From assembly GCA_016218725.1 (NCBI GenBank), contig JACRDB010000139.1, positions 1 through 64,000 of the forward strand: DNA of 64,000 bases, given 5' to 3'. A program made the position numbers and the translations under genes. The notes beneath the pieces are model-generated. The model did no database searches. It was not told the DNA's origin and saw nothing but the letters and a program-made list of their open reading frames with translations. Of this stretch, positions 33,941 to 43,713 are shown piece by piece. The DNA is from Deltaproteobacteria bacterium (lineage in GTDB: Bacteria > Myxococcota_A > Polyangia > Polyangiales > Ga0077539). Position 1 is the first letter of the stretch. The number at the start of each line of letters is the position of its first letter.

Positions 33941-35320
33941 ATGCACCCACCACGGTCGGGAAGCCTCTGGTTCCTCGGGCTCCTCAGCTGGGCCCCGAGC
34001 GCCCTGGCGGACCCTCCGCCCTCGCGCCGAGGGCCCCAGGCCCTGCCGATCATCAATCACGGGATCGTACCTGCACCCACACCAACCCAGGGTGTCGTAC
34101 CTTCTCCTACACCACCGTCGGCGCCTGCGGTGGTTGCGGCGCCGGCGTCTCCGTGGAACCTTGTCTTCCGGAGGACGTGTCGGACGCACACGCCGCAGCC
34201 CGGGGTGCTCCTCGACCGCCGCGGGCGGACCTTTGTGTGGTGCTTCGGGCGCTTCGCCGTGGGGGACGGGCGCTACCTGGAGGCGGTGGCCTGGGACCCG
34301 GCGCAGGACCCGGTGGAGCCGCCGGTGGTGCTCGCCGACGGGCGCGAGCTGGTGGTGCAGGCGGAGCCTCGGGCCCCGGGGGTACCCGTCCGCTGGAGGG
34401 TGGTGGTGGTGAGCAACCACGGGCGCACCGTGGCGACCCTGAGGCCGGAGCTCGTGGGGCTGCGCAGCGCGAGGCTCGGGGCCCGCGGCGAGGCCGCGCT
34501 GGTGGAGCGCGCCAGCGGCGCCCTGGCGGTGGTGGCCCTCCCCGGCGGCGCGACGCTGCTGGAGCTCCCGAGGAACTCTCGCTACGCCCGCGTGGCGGTG
34601 AACGCCCAGGGCGACCGCCTGGCCCTGGCGGCCACCAACCTGGTGACGGTGTACACCCTGGGGCACGGCGCCCCGAGGGTGCTGGGCGAGTTCCGGGCGC
34701 GCAACCGCAGGATCGTCTTTGGCCACGACGGGCGCTCGCTGGTGGTGGACCGCGGCGACGACACGCTTCTGTCCGTGTGGCGCGAGGGCCCCGCCGCGCC
34801 GGCGGTGACCGCGCGCGTGGCCTTCCATGTGCCCGCGGGGTTCACCCAGGGAGCGGGGGCCCCGCCGTGGCTTCCGGTGGGCTCAAGGCACCGCAACGCG
34901 GGGCTCCAGCCCCGGGCCGAGCACGGCCTGGTGGCCCAGTACCGCGGCGCCCACGTCTCCGTGGGGTACTACGTCACCGACGGCGCGGAGCTGGCGGCCT
35001 TCCGGGGGAGGAACACCGGGTGGACCCGCGCGGTGATGGAGCGCTTCGCCGTGGGGGGCTTCGACCCGCGCTCGGTGCGCGCGTGGCGCGCGAGGGACGG
35101 GGAGCGCCAGGTGGAGTGGCGCACGCCCTCGCCGGACGGCACCACCTGGACGAGGGTGCGCGTGGTCGAGCGCGGCGGCGCGCTGCACCGCGTGGAGCTC
35201 ACCGCGCAGGAGCCCTGCCCGCGCACCGCGCGCGAGGACTGCACGGCCATCGAGGCCAACGTCCAGGAGGCCGTCAGGGCCTTCCTGCTGGAGCCCTTTG
35301 GCGTGGCGCGGTCGCGCTGA
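33941..35320 (+). CDS. Secreted hypothetical protein
   Basis: The 459-residue protein starts at ATG 33941 with a cleavable signal peptide (SLWFLGLLSWAPSALA). A Pro-rich linker follows, then a region of repeated beta strands (TFVWCFGRFAVGDGRYLEAVAWDP; ATLRPELVGLRSARLGARGEAALVE; DRLALAATNLVTVYTLG; IVFGHDGRSLVVDRGDDTLLSVW) that reads like a propeller of about five to seven blades. A C-terminal alpha/beta domain with a few Cys follows. No family is named. It is transcribed away from the riboswitch operon and converges on the Cys-repeat gene. Confidence 0.7.
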   Translation: MHPPRSGSLWFLGLLSWAPSALADPPPSRRGPQALPIINHGIVPAPTPTQGVVPSPTPPSAPAVVAAPASPWNLVFRRTCRTHTPQPGVLLDRRGRTFVWCFGRFAVGDGRYLEAVAWDPAQDPVEPPVVLADGRELVVQAEPRAPGVPVRWRVVVVSNHGRTVATLRPELVGLRSARLGARGEAALVERASGALAVVALPGGATLLELPRNSRYARVAVNAQGDRLALAATNLVTVYTLGHGAPRVLGEFRARNRRIVFGHDGRSLVVDRGDDTLLSVWREGPAAPAVTARVAFHVPAGFTQGAGAPPWLPVGSRHRNAGLQPRAEHGLVAQYRGAHVSVGYYVTDGAELAAFRGRNTGWTRAVMERFAVGGFDPRSVRAWRARDGERQVEWRTPSPDGTTWTRVRVVERGGALHRVELTAQEPCPRTAREDCTAIEANVQEAVRAFLLEPFGVARSR

Positions 35321-35327
35321 AGGGCGC

Positions 35328-37610
35328 CTACGGCGACTCCCAGCGGCCGTCGCAGAACCCCAGGACCTCGCCGCCCATGCCCAGGGGGGAGCTCCCCTCG
35401 TGGTGGAAATACCACCGGTTGCGGCTGGGCAGGAAGGTGAACGAGCACAGGTCCGAGTAGCCCCCGGCGAAGCTCGCCACGGCGGTCACCATCCCGTCCG
35501 GGACGCGAATACGGTTGATCACCGACGGCGTCGCGAAGCCCGCGGCGTAGTCCAGGTACAGGGCCCCGCCGAAGTACTCCGCCACGCCCCAGAAGGCCCA
35601 GCTCTCGCAGGTGGAGTGCGTGGGGAACACCATGGAGCCCACCACGGTGACCGCCCCGTCGGGCATGCGAATCTGGAACACCCGCCCCCCGGCGGCCACC
35701 GCGAGGCGCCCGTAGCCCGAGAAGATCCCCGTGCCGCTCCCCATGGCGATCGGCGCCGACAGCGCCGTGGAGCGCGTGGTGATCGCGCCGGTCGTGGGGT
35801 CCAGCTCGATCAGGTGCGTGGCCGTGCCGCCGCCGTTGGGCATCGGCACCGTGGGGCCCGTGCCGAAGGTGTACATCCGCTCGGTCTGCAGGTCCCCCAC
35901 CAGGGCGTCCCACTGCACCCCGAGGGCCCTGCCCCCGGTGAGGTCCACGGAGCTGTACCCCACCGTGGACGAGTCCCCGGTGTACAGCACCACCGCGGGG
36001 CTCACGGCGATCCCGCCCCGGTCGTCCCCCGAAAGAATGTTGTGGTCCACCGCGCGGCAGCCCGCGGCGCTGTAGCTCGTCACCCGGAACGTGGGCTCCA
36101 TCACGCACATCCCGCCCCCGCAGGACACCATCCCCGAGCACGCCCGGCCGCAGGCGCCGCAGTTCATCCGGTCGCTCCGCAGGTCCGCGCAGGCCGTGCC
36201 GCAGCGGGACTGCCCCGCCGCGCAGGGCGCCAGGCACATCCCCGCCGCGCAGGTCCGGTCCGCCGTGCACACCTGCCCGCAGCGCCCGCAGTTGGTGTTG
36301 TCGCTCCGCAGGTCCGTGCACGCCGTGGCGCACTGCACGCTCGGAGGGCCGCAGTCCCGCACGTCCGTGCCCACCAGCGGGCGGCAGATCCCGCCCCCGC
36401 ACGCATACCCCGGGCCGCACGTCACCCCGCACGCCCCGCAGTTGGTCGGGTCCACCTGCAGGTCCACGCACACCCCCAGACACTCCGTCTGCGTCATCGC
36501 GCAGGTGGGCCCGCAGGAGCCCCCGCGGCAGAGCTGCCCGCGGGGGCATACATTTCCACACATCCCGCAGTGCCCGCTGTCCGCCGTGGGGTTCACGCAG
36601 CGGCCCGCGCAGGCGAGCGTGCCCATGGGGCACACCAGCCGGCACATGCCCATCTCGCAGAGCTGCCCGGTGGGGCAGGCGTTGCCGCAGCGGCCGCAGT
36701 GGGAGCGGTCCCGCTGCGGGTCCACGCAGCGACCCTCGCAGGGGATCCCTGGCAGGGCGCACTCCGTGGCGCACATCCCCAGGGAGCACACCTGGTGCGC
36801 CGCGCACGCGCGCCCGCAGGCCCCGCAGTGGGCAGGGTCGTTGGTGAGGTCCGCGCAGGCGGCCCCGCAGAGCATGGTGGTCGGCGGGCAGCGCGTGGCC
36901 ACGCAGGCCCCCGCGGTGCAGCGCTCCATGGTCCCGCAGCGCATGCCGCAGCCGCCGCAGTTGCCGTTGTCCGTCTGCAGGTCCGTGCAGCGCTCGCCGC
37001 AGCGGGTCTGGCGGTCCGTGCAGCGCAGCGCGCAGGCGCCGTCCTCGCAGCGGTTGCCGAGGGGGCACTGCATCCCGCAGCCGCCGCAGTTGCGCGCGTC
37101 CGTCCGGGGGTCCGCGCAGTACCTCCGGGGGGGCCCCGCGTCCCGGCGCGCGCCGGTGTCGGCCACGCCGCCGTCCAGCCGCGAGGGCACGTCCTGGCAG
37201 AGCATGTACTGCGGCGCGCAGGTGGGGTCGCAGCGGCCGCCGGAGCACACCTCCCCGCGGGGACACACCACCCCGCAGGCGCCGCAGTGCTCCACGTCCG
37301 TGCCCAGGGTCACGCAGAGCGCCCCGCAGCGCGTCTGCCCCGGGGGGCACTCCAGCGCGCAGGCGCCGTTCAGGCACACGTTGCCCGAGGGGCAGGTCAC
37401 GCCGCAGGCGCCGCAGTTGGAGGTGTCCGTCCGGGCGTCCACGCAGGCCTGCCCGCAGGCGATCTGCTCCGAGGGACAGGAAATGTCCGCGGGCCCTCCG
37501 AGGTCCGAGCCGCCGCCGCCGGCGTCCGGGTCCAGCATGAACTGCGGCGGGCTGCTGCATGCCGCCGAGGCCAGCGCGAGCGCCAGGGTCATCAAGCGAA
37601 GGGGCTTCAT
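35328..37610 (-). CDS. Lipoprotein with ten 8-Cys repeats and a C-terminal propeller-like domain
   Basis: The product has about 760 residues, with lipobox LALASAAC. Ten tandem repeats of roughly 43 residues follow (approx. 45-475). The unit has eight Cys spaced C-x6-C-x3-C-x9-C-x2-C-x3-C-x5-C-x4-C, with NCGxCG in the middle, as seen in many myxobacterial surface proteins. The repeats probably form disulfide-locked rods. The last 280 residues lack the repeats and show beta strands (AVVLYTGDSSTVGYSSVDL, HLIELDPTTGAITTRST, GALYLDYAAGFA). ATG 37610 has GAGG upstream; a GTG at 37622 overlaps the preceding stop. It is co-transcribed with the next listed gene. Confidence 0.85.
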   Translation of the reverse strand: MKPLRLMTLALALASAACSSPPQFMLDPDAGGGGSDLGGPADISCPSEQIACGQACVDARTDTSNCGACGVTCPSGNVCLNGACALECPPGQTRCGALCVTLGTDVEHCGACGVVCPRGEVCSGGRCDPTCAPQYMLCQDVPSRLDGGVADTGARRDAGPPRRYCADPRTDARNCGGCGMQCPLGNRCEDGACALRCTDRQTRCGERCTDLQTDNGNCGGCGMRCGTMERCTAGACVATRCPPTTMLCGAACADLTNDPAHCGACGRACAAHQVCSLGMCATECALPGIPCEGRCVDPQRDRSHCGRCGNACPTGQLCEMGMCRLVCPMGTLACAGRCVNPTADSGHCGMCGNVCPRGQLCRGGSCGPTCAMTQTECLGVCVDLQVDPTNCGACGVTCGPGYACGGGICRPLVGTDVRDCGPPSVQCATACTDLRSDNTNCGRCGQVCTADRTCAAGMCLAPCAAGQSRCGTACADLRSDRMNCGACGRACSGMVSCGGGMCVMEPTFRVTSYSAAGCRAVDHNILSGDDRGGIAVSPAVVLYTGDSSTVGYSSVDLTGGRALGVQWDALVGDLQTERMYTFGTGPTVPMPNGGGTATHLIELDPTTGAITTRSTALSAPIAMGSGTGIFSGYGRLAVAAGGRVFQIRMPDGAVTVVGSMVFPTHSTCESWAFWGVAEYFGGALYLDYAAGFATPSVINRIRVPDGMVTAVASFAGGYSDLCSFTFLPSRNRWYFHHEGSSPLGMGGEVLGFCDGRWESP

Positions 37611-37618
37611 GGAGGTCC

Positions 37619-39769
37619 TCACGGGGTAGGCTGGAAGCGCACGCGGGTGCCGGTGGTGGGGGTGCAGGCCGTGGCGCCGCCAGGGCAGGCGCCCACCGCG
37701 GCGGGGCCGGTCTGGTTCTCCAGCCCGGCGGTCCCGCCGCGGGCGCCGGCGATCGTCTGGTAGACGAAATCAATGAAGTTCGAGGTCTCCGAGAGGATCA
37801 CCTCGTAGGTGAGGCTCACGCCGGGCTCGTCCGAGCAGCAGTAGTGGTGCGCGTCCCACTCCACCACCCACTGCCGGTTGGGCGCGGTCCCGAAGGTGGC
37901 CACGCACATGGGGTTGCGGTTCATGTTGTCGGTCCAGTGCAGGGCGATCACCGCGTTGGGCGCCGAGGCCGTCGGGATGCTCCCTCCCAGCGAGGCGTTG
38001 GGCGTCCCGTCCAGCCCGATCCAGCCGTTGGAGGTGATGTTCACCGGGGCCCCCGCGGTGAGGTTCGTGGCCCAGTACCGGAACGCGAAGGGCAGCGGCA
38101 CGCGCTCGGACGCGTCGTCGGCGCCGTCCATGTGGTTGGTGTGCCCGGGGGCGGCGCAGGCGTCCAGGAAGCGCACCGTGTCCGGCGCGGGCACCGTCAC
38201 GTACCGCGTGGGCGGCGCCGCGGTGCAGGCGCTCATCAGGCACACCTGGCCCGCGGGGCATGCGTTCCCGCAGCGGCCGCAGTGCACGGGGTCCGTCGCG
38301 AGGGCCACGCAGCGGTCGGTGCAGTACGTCTGCCCCGCGGGGCAACCGCAGACGCCCATCAGGCAGCTCTGCCCCGTGGGGCAGACGTTCCCGCAGCGGC
38401 CGCAGTTCCTCACGTCCGACTGCACCACGGTGCAGGCCATCCCGCAGCGGTCGTTCCCCGCGGGGCAGGGCGCCAGGCACGCCCCGCGCACGCACGCTCG
38501 GTCCCCGCCGCAGGAGGTGCCGCAGCGGCCGCAGTGGTTGTTGTCGCTCAAGATCGTGGTGCACACGCTCCCGCACTGCTGGCTCGGCGGCGCGCAGCCC
38601 CCGTCCACCATGGCGAAGGGGCGGCACACCCCGTCCACGCAGGCGTTGCCCGCGGCGCAGGCGTTCCCGCAGCGGGCGCAGTTGGCCGGGTCCAGGGAGG
38701 TGTTCACGCAGGTGGTGCCGCAGGCCGTCTGCCCCATCGGGCACGCGGTCATGCACGCGCCCCCCACGCACACCTGCGAGCCCGGGCACGCCATGCCGCA
38801 CCCGCCGCAGTGGGCCCGGTCCGTGCTCGGGTCCACGCAGCGGCCCCCGCAGAGCATCTGCCCGGTCTGGCACACCACCGTGCACGCCCCCGCCAGGCAC
38901 AGGTTCCCCGTGGGGCAGGCGTTGCCGCACATCCCACAGTGCGCCGCGTCGGTCCTCGTGTCCACGCAGCGCTCGGAGCAGGTGGTCTGGCCCTCGGCGC
39001 AGACCCGCTGGCACCGCCCGGCGCGGCACACCGAGCCCATGGCGCAGCCCATGCCGCACATCCCGCAGTTGTACCGGTCGGTCATCAGGTCCGTGCAGGC
39101 CCCGCCGCACACCGTGGCCCCCGCCGCGCAGTCCAACCGACGACAACGCCCCCCCTGGCACCCGAAGGCGGCTGCGCACATCGCCCTACAGAACCCACAG
39201 TTCTGGCTGTCGGTCATGAGGTCCACGCAGCGGCCCTGGCAGGGAGTCTGTCCCTCCGGGCAGGCCACGGAGCACACCCCACGGACGCAGAGCTCCCCGA
39301 GGGCGCAGGGGTTGTTGCACGACCCGCAGTGGAGCCGGTCCGTGCTGGTGTCCGCGCAGGTCATGGGGCCCGAGGAGGCGCCCCCGTCGGCCCCACCAGG
39401 GCCGCAGAGGGCCAGCGAGGCGCCGCACTCCACGGCGCAGCGCCCGCCCGCGCACACCTGCCCGGCGGGGCAGGCGGTGCCGCAGGTGCCGCAGTTGGCG
39501 CGGTCCGTCTGGAGGTTGGTGCACTGGCCCTCGCAGGCGCTCTGGGGCTCCGGGCAGCCGACCTGGCAGCGCCCCGCGACGCAGGCCTGCGACGCCGCGC
39601 AGCGGGTGGCGCAGACCCCGCAGTTGTTGCGGTCCGTGCTGAGCTCCACGCAGCGGCCGTCACACAGCACCTGCGGGGCCATGCACGAGGGCCCCGACGG
39701 CGTGGACGACGAACAGTTCGCCAGGATTCCAAGGAAGACGACGAAGACAAGGGACGTGCGTTGGGACAC
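37619..39769 (-). CDS. Lipoprotein with eleven 8-Cys repeats and a nidogen-like C-terminal domain
   Basis: The product has about 716 residues, starting at GTG 39769 (GGAGGTGG upstream), with lipobox GILANC. Eleven repeats of the same 8-Cys unit as the downstream gene fill residues about 30-500. The C-terminal 200 residues differ: PLPFAFRYWATNLTAGAPVNITSNGWIGLDG, HWTDNMNRNP, WVVEWDAHHYCCSDEPGVSLTYEVILSETSNFIDFVYQ, a pattern like NIDO-type extracellular domains. It is first in a two-gene operon, 8 bp before the next start. Likely role: a cell-surface or matrix protein. Confidence 0.85.
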   Translation of the reverse strand: MSQRTSLVFVVFLGILANCSSSTPSGPSCMAPQVLCDGRCVELSTDRNNCGVCATRCAASQACVAGRCQVGCPEPQSACEGQCTNLQTDRANCGTCGTACPAGQVCAGGRCAVECGASLALCGPGGADGGASSGPMTCADTSTDRLHCGSCNNPCALGELCVRGVCSVACPEGQTPCQGRCVDLMTDSQNCGFCRAMCAAAFGCQGGRCRRLDCAAGATVCGGACTDLMTDRYNCGMCGMGCAMGSVCRAGRCQRVCAEGQTTCSERCVDTRTDAAHCGMCGNACPTGNLCLAGACTVVCQTGQMLCGGRCVDPSTDRAHCGGCGMACPGSQVCVGGACMTACPMGQTACGTTCVNTSLDPANCARCGNACAAGNACVDGVCRPFAMVDGGCAPPSQQCGSVCTTILSDNNHCGRCGTSCGGDRACVRGACLAPCPAGNDRCGMACTVVQSDVRNCGRCGNVCPTGQSCLMGVCGCPAGQTYCTDRCVALATDPVHCGRCGNACPAGQVCLMSACTAAPPTRYVTVPAPDTVRFLDACAAPGHTNHMDGADDASERVPLPFAFRYWATNLTAGAPVNITSNGWIGLDGTPNASLGGSIPTASAPNAVIALHWTDNMNRNPMCVATFGTAPNRQWVVEWDAHHYCCSDEPGVSLTYEVILSETSNFIDFVYQTIAGARGGTAGLENQTGPAAVGACPGGATACTPTTGTRVRFQPTP

Positions 39770-39865
39770 GACCACCTCCGGGAATTAGGTGGGAGTCATC
39801 CCAGCTACCTCGCCTAAGGTCAACCACCCGCCGAGCCCTTCCCCGGGCCCCGGAAGGACCGTAGG

Positions 39866-42238
39866 GTGCGCGGCGGCCACGCCATGAACGAAAGTGCCCG
39901 ATGGTTCACCGCCCTCCTCGGGAGGCGCCCCTCGACGCTGGACGGCGAGCTCCGGGCCTCGGGCCTCGGCGCCCCGGTGCAGGTCGTGAGAGACGCCTAC
40001 GGGATCCCCACGATCACCGCCGGGAGCGACCACGACGCGTGGTTCGGGCTGGGCTTCTGCCACGCCCAGGACCGCGCCGGACAGTTGGAGTTCATCGTCC
40101 GCACCGTGCGGGGCACGCTCTCGGCCCTGGTGGGCCCCGACGCGCTCGCCGTGGACCGCCTCGCCCGGAGGATGGCCTTCGCCCAGGTGGGGAGCGCCCA
40201 GGTGGCCCTGGCCCTGCCCTGGGTGAGCGCCCAGCTCGAGGCCTACGCCCGGGGCGTGAACGCCGGCCTGGACGCCACCCCGAGGCCCCTGGAGCTGTGC
40301 CTCCTCGGGGCACCCTCCACCCGTTGGACCGCGGGGGACGTCCAGGGCTACTGCGCGCTCCTGTGCTTCGCCCTGGCGTCCAACTGGGACCTGGAGCTGG
40401 TGCGCTGGAGGGTGCTCTCGGAGGACGGCCCCGAGGCCCTCGCGGCGCTCGATCCGTCGTATCCGCCGCACCTGCCCACGTCCCTGCCGCCGTTCGCGCC
40501 CGCGGGCGAGGCCGCGGGGGGGCTCCTCCGGGACCTGGGGCGCCTCCTGGCCGCCACCGGGGGCGTCGGAGGCTCCAACGCCTGGGCCCTGGACGGCTCT
40601 CGCACGCGCTCGGGCAGGCCCCTGGTGGCCGGCGATCCGCACCTGCCTCCGACGGCCCCGTCGCCCTGGTACCTGTGTCACCTGCGCACCCCCACCTGGG
40701 AGGCCGCCGGGGGGGTCTTCGTGGGCGTGCCCGCGGTGGGCATGGGGCACAACGGCCACGGCGCATGGGCCGTCACCGCGGGCCACGCGGACAACACCGA
40801 CCTGTACCTCGAAGCGCTCTCGCCCGACGGCCGCTCCGTCCGAGGCCCCGACGGGTGGCAGCGCTGCCGGGAGCGCGTGGAGGTGCTCGAGGTGCGGGGC
40901 CAGGCGCCGGTGACGGAGCTCGTGCTGGAGACCCCGCGCGGGCCGGTGGTGTCGCCGGCCTTCGACGGCCACCGCCACGGGACGCGCGTAGAGCGCGCTC
41001 CAGGCGCGCGTTACGCGCTCTCGCTCCGGGCGGCGTGGCGCGAGCCCAGGCCCTACACCGGGCTCCTCGGGATGCACACGGCCCGCTCCGCGGAGGCCTT
41101 CCACGCGCTCTTCCGGGAGGGGTCCACGTCGGCCGTGAGCCCCGTGTGGGCGGACGTGACGGGGGTGGTGGCCTGGCGCCTGGCGATGGAGGTCCCGCGG
41201 CGCCGCGCGGGCCTCGGGATGCTCCCGGAGCCCGCGTGGCTGCCCGACGGAGGCTGGGCCGAGCACCCCATCCCCCACGCAGAAATGCCGCAGGTGACGG
41301 CGCCCTCGTCGGGCTATGTGGTCACGGCCAACAACGCCCCGACGCCCGCGGCGCATCCCCTGTGGCTCGGCGCCGACTGGCTCGACGGGCACCGCGCCCG
41401 CACCCTGGTGGACGCCCTCGGGGCCCGCGAGGACTGGGACCTGGAGGGCACCCGGACGCTCCAGCGGGACCTCCGGGCGCCGCCGTGGGAGAGCCTCCGG
41501 GGGAGCGTGCTGGCCGCGCCGGTGCGCTCCACCGACGGGGCCCGGGCCCTGGCGCTCCTGCGCCCCTGGGACGGGAGGCTCACGGCGCGCTCCTGCGCGG
41601 CGAGCGTATACGCGCTCTTCACCGCGGCGCTGTGCCAGAGGGTGGTGCGCGCAAGGGCCCCCCGGAGCGCGTCCTGGGCGCTCGGGCGGGGCATGAACGC
41701 GCTCCTGCCGTACAACCTGCTCTTCACCCGGAGGCTCGGGCACCTCACGCAGCTCGTGGCCTCGCAGCCCGCCGGGTGGCTGCCCGAGGGCTGGCCCTCG
41801 GCGCTGGCCGAGGCCCTGGAGAGCGCGGTGGGGACGCTCCGCGCGCGCTTCGGCGAGGACCCTGGCGCGTGGGCCTGGGGGCGCGTGAGGCCCCTGCGGC
41901 TCGTGCACCCCTTCGGGTCCATCGCCCTCCTTGGGAGGGTGTTCAACCGCGGCCCCTTCGAGGGCTTCGGCGACGCGTCCACGGTGGCCCAGGGGGCCAC
42001 GGACCTCGAAGACCCGCTGAAGAACCCCGTGGCGGTGCCGTCCCTGCGCATGCAGGTGGACGTGGGGGCGTGGCCCCGGAGCCGCTGGGCGATCCTTGGT
42101 GGGCAGTCCGGCGACCCTACCTCACCCCACTACTGCGACCAGGTGAGCGCCTGGGAGGACGCCTCGGGGCTGCCCATCGCGTGGACCGAGGAGGAGGTGC
42201 AGAAGAGCGCGAGGCACCGGCTGGTGTTGGCGCCGTAG
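39866..42238 (+). CDS. Penicillin-acylase-family amidase (Ntn hydrolase)
   Basis: The 790-residue precursor starts at GTG 39866, 7 nt after GGAAGGA. The family cleaves amide bonds (beta-lactams, acyl-homoserine lactones, other N-acyl compounds) after self-cleavage into alpha and beta chains. The alpha part has VVRDAYGIPTITA and GFCHAQDRAGQLEFI. The predicted autoprocessing Ser is in GGVGGSNAWAL (approx. 227-237). Downstream are GDPHLP, VGMGHNGHGAWAVTAGHADNTDLY and the near-C-terminal QSGDPTSPHY. No clear signal peptide is visible, unusual for this mostly periplasmic family. The substrate is unknown; quorum-signal or antibiotic cleavage is possible. Confidence 0.92.
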   Translation: MRGGHAMNESARWFTALLGRRPSTLDGELRASGLGAPVQVVRDAYGIPTITAGSDHDAWFGLGFCHAQDRAGQLEFIVRTVRGTLSALVGPDALAVDRLARRMAFAQVGSAQVALALPWVSAQLEAYARGVNAGLDATPRPLELCLLGAPSTRWTAGDVQGYCALLCFALASNWDLELVRWRVLSEDGPEALAALDPSYPPHLPTSLPPFAPAGEAAGGLLRDLGRLLAATGGVGGSNAWALDGSRTRSGRPLVAGDPHLPPTAPSPWYLCHLRTPTWEAAGGVFVGVPAVGMGHNGHGAWAVTAGHADNTDLYLEALSPDGRSVRGPDGWQRCRERVEVLEVRGQAPVTELVLETPRGPVVSPAFDGHRHGTRVERAPGARYALSLRAAWREPRPYTGLLGMHTARSAEAFHALFREGSTSAVSPVWADVTGVVAWRLAMEVPRRRAGLGMLPEPAWLPDGGWAEHPIPHAEMPQVTAPSSGYVVTANNAPTPAAHPLWLGADWLDGHRARTLVDALGAREDWDLEGTRTLQRDLRAPPWESLRGSVLAAPVRSTDGARALALLRPWDGRLTARSCAASVYALFTAALCQRVVRARAPRSASWALGRGMNALLPYNLLFTRRLGHLTQLVASQPAGWLPEGWPSALAEALESAVGTLRARFGEDPGAWAWGRVRPLRLVHPFGSIALLGRVFNRGPFEGFGDASTVAQGATDLEDPLKNPVAVPSLRMQVDVGAWPRSRWAILGGQSGDPTSPHYCDQVSAWEDASGLPIAWTEEEVQKSARHRLVLAP

Positions 42239-42245
42239 CCCGCCG

Positions 42246-42593
42246 TCACCCTGGCTTCCAGACCATCAGGGCGACGGTGCCCACCAGCGGGCCGAGCACC
42301 AGGAGCGCCGTCGCCGCCGTGCGACGGCCCTCGGTGCCCACGGAGAACAGCACCGCCTGGAGGGACACGAAGGACAAGAAGAGCGCGCCCAGGAGCCACC
42401 CCGCCAGGAGCGAGCGTTGGGTCTCGTTGACCAGCAGGAACCCCAGGAGCCAGGTGGCTCCAAAGCCCGGCCCTGCAAGGCGATACGCGAAGCGCTGGCG
42501 CTCCTCGAGGTCCCGGGCGAAGACCGCACCCAGGGAGCCCGAGGCGAGCGCCAGCACCGCCAGGAGCTTGGCGAACTTGAGCCCGAGGAGCAT
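42246..42593 (-). CDS. Small integral membrane protein
   Basis: The 115-residue protein has four hydrophobic segments (LLAVLALASGSLGAVF, FGATWLLGFLLV, LLAGWLLGALFLSFVSLQAVLF, TALLVLGPLVGTVALMVW). It resembles small DoxX- or DUF-type four-helix membrane proteins, but no family is certain. It lies 9 bp after the pseudokinase gene, probably in one transcript. Confidence 0.7.
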   Translation of the reverse strand: MLLGLKFAKLLAVLALASGSLGAVFARDLEERQRFAYRLAGPGFGATWLLGFLLVNETQRSLLAGWLLGALFLSFVSLQAVLFSVGTEGRRTAATALLVLGPLVGTVALMVWKPG

Positions 42594-42602
42594 CGGGGTG
42601 TC

Positions 42603-43634
42603 TTACAGAATCCGCGCGCGAGGGTGCGTGGGCTCGTCGTCCAGCCGGGGCCTCGGGGGCGGGCGGGTGGAGGCCCGGAACACCGCCACGGGCGCCGGGA
42701 GCACGGGCTCGCCCAGCCAGGCCCTGAAGCGGTCGAGGAGCACGGGCAGCGAGCCGGCGCGGGGCCCGAGCTTGGGGGACACGAGCCCCCGCACGGCGGC
42801 CTCCACCCCGTCGCCCGCCCCGGGCCAGGTGAAGGTCCCGGCGAGGGAAGGGTCCCCGGTGACGAGCTCCGAGACCAGGGCCCCGAGGGCGTGGAGGTCC
42901 GCGCCGGCGTTGGCCTTCCTGCCCGCCCGGACCTCCGGGGCGATGTACGCCGCGACGTCCTCGAAGGTCACCACCACCTTGCCGAACTGCGGCTGCGGAA
43001 GGATGGCCGCGACGCCCGGGTCCACCAGGGTGACCTGGTCGCTCAGGCGAATGCTCTCGGGGTACAGCGCCCCGTGGGAGGCCACCGAGTGCAGCTCCCG
43101 CATGGCCTCCACGGTGCCCAGGAAGACCCCGTACACCTCCTGGGGTTGCAGGGCCCTCGCCGCGCGCTTGTAGCTCCGCAGGAGCGCCCGGAGCGAGACG
43201 CCCTCGATCCACGGGGTGACCACGTAGGCCGCCCCGCGCTTGTCCAGCCCGACGTCCAGGGGGCACGCCACCCGGTTCATGGTGCGCCCGAGGAGGGCCC
43301 GGTACTCCGCCACGAAGCCCTGACGCTCCGCCGGACCCGGGAGCATCCCCTCGGAGAGAATCTTCAGCGCGACGGTGACCCCCTCCGTGGTGCGCGCGCG
43401 CCAGGTGACCCCGAGGGGTCCCTCGCCCTTGCTCTCTTCGAGAATATACTGCCCCTCGAAGGGGTCCCCGGGGCAGTAGGGAATCACCGCCTGGGCGAAG
43501 ACCACCTCCTCGCGGCGGCCCATCCCGCTCGGCACCTGCGCGCCGCAGCGGCGGCAGCGACGCATCGCGGGCGCCAGGGGCGCGCTGCAGGTGGCGCATC
43601 GAGGGGTCAAGCGGGGGGCCTCCTCGGGCACCAT
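42603..43634 (-). CDS. Zinc-ribbon protein pseudokinase
   Basis: The 343-residue protein has an N-terminal zinc ribbon (CATC-x9-CRRC, approx. 13-31) and then a Ser/Thr-kinase fold (approx. 55-290). The ATP Lys is kept (VALKIL). The catalytic loop reads HGALYPESIRL where an active kinase has HRDLKPxNIxL: the proton-accepting Asp and the following Lys are gone. The DFG segment reads VDPGVA, so its Asp is kept. The protein probably binds rather than phosphorylates. A Pro/Arg-rich tail follows. It is divergent from the parvulin-like gene and is followed by a small membrane protein gene. Confidence 0.83.
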   Translation of the reverse strand: MVPEEAPRLTPRCATCSAPLAPAMRRCRRCGAQVPSGMGRREEVVFAQAVIPYCPGDPFEGQYILEESKGEGPLGVTWRARTTEGVTVALKILSEGMLPGPAERQGFVAEYRALLGRTMNRVACPLDVGLDKRGAAYVVTPWIEGVSLRALLRSYKRAARALQPQEVYGVFLGTVEAMRELHSVASHGALYPESIRLSDQVTLVDPGVAAILPQPQFGKVVVTFEDVAAYIAPEVRAGRKANAGADLHALGALVSELVTGDPSLAGTFTWPGAGDGVEAAVRGLVSPKLGPRAGSLPVLLDRFRAWLGEPVLPAPVAVFRASTRPPPRPRLDDEPTHPRARIL

Positions 43635-43713
43635 ACCACCGCGGGGGCCCGGCGCACCACCACCACCGCGCCCCTTGACGCGAGGGGCCGTCCGTGGGAC
43701 GGGCAAAGACCCA

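Noticed and set aside
32395..35460. Long Arg/His-rich plus-strand frame over the riboswitch region
   Set aside because: It runs through the riboswitch, promoter and both lipoprotein genes; the composition is that of a shadow frame.
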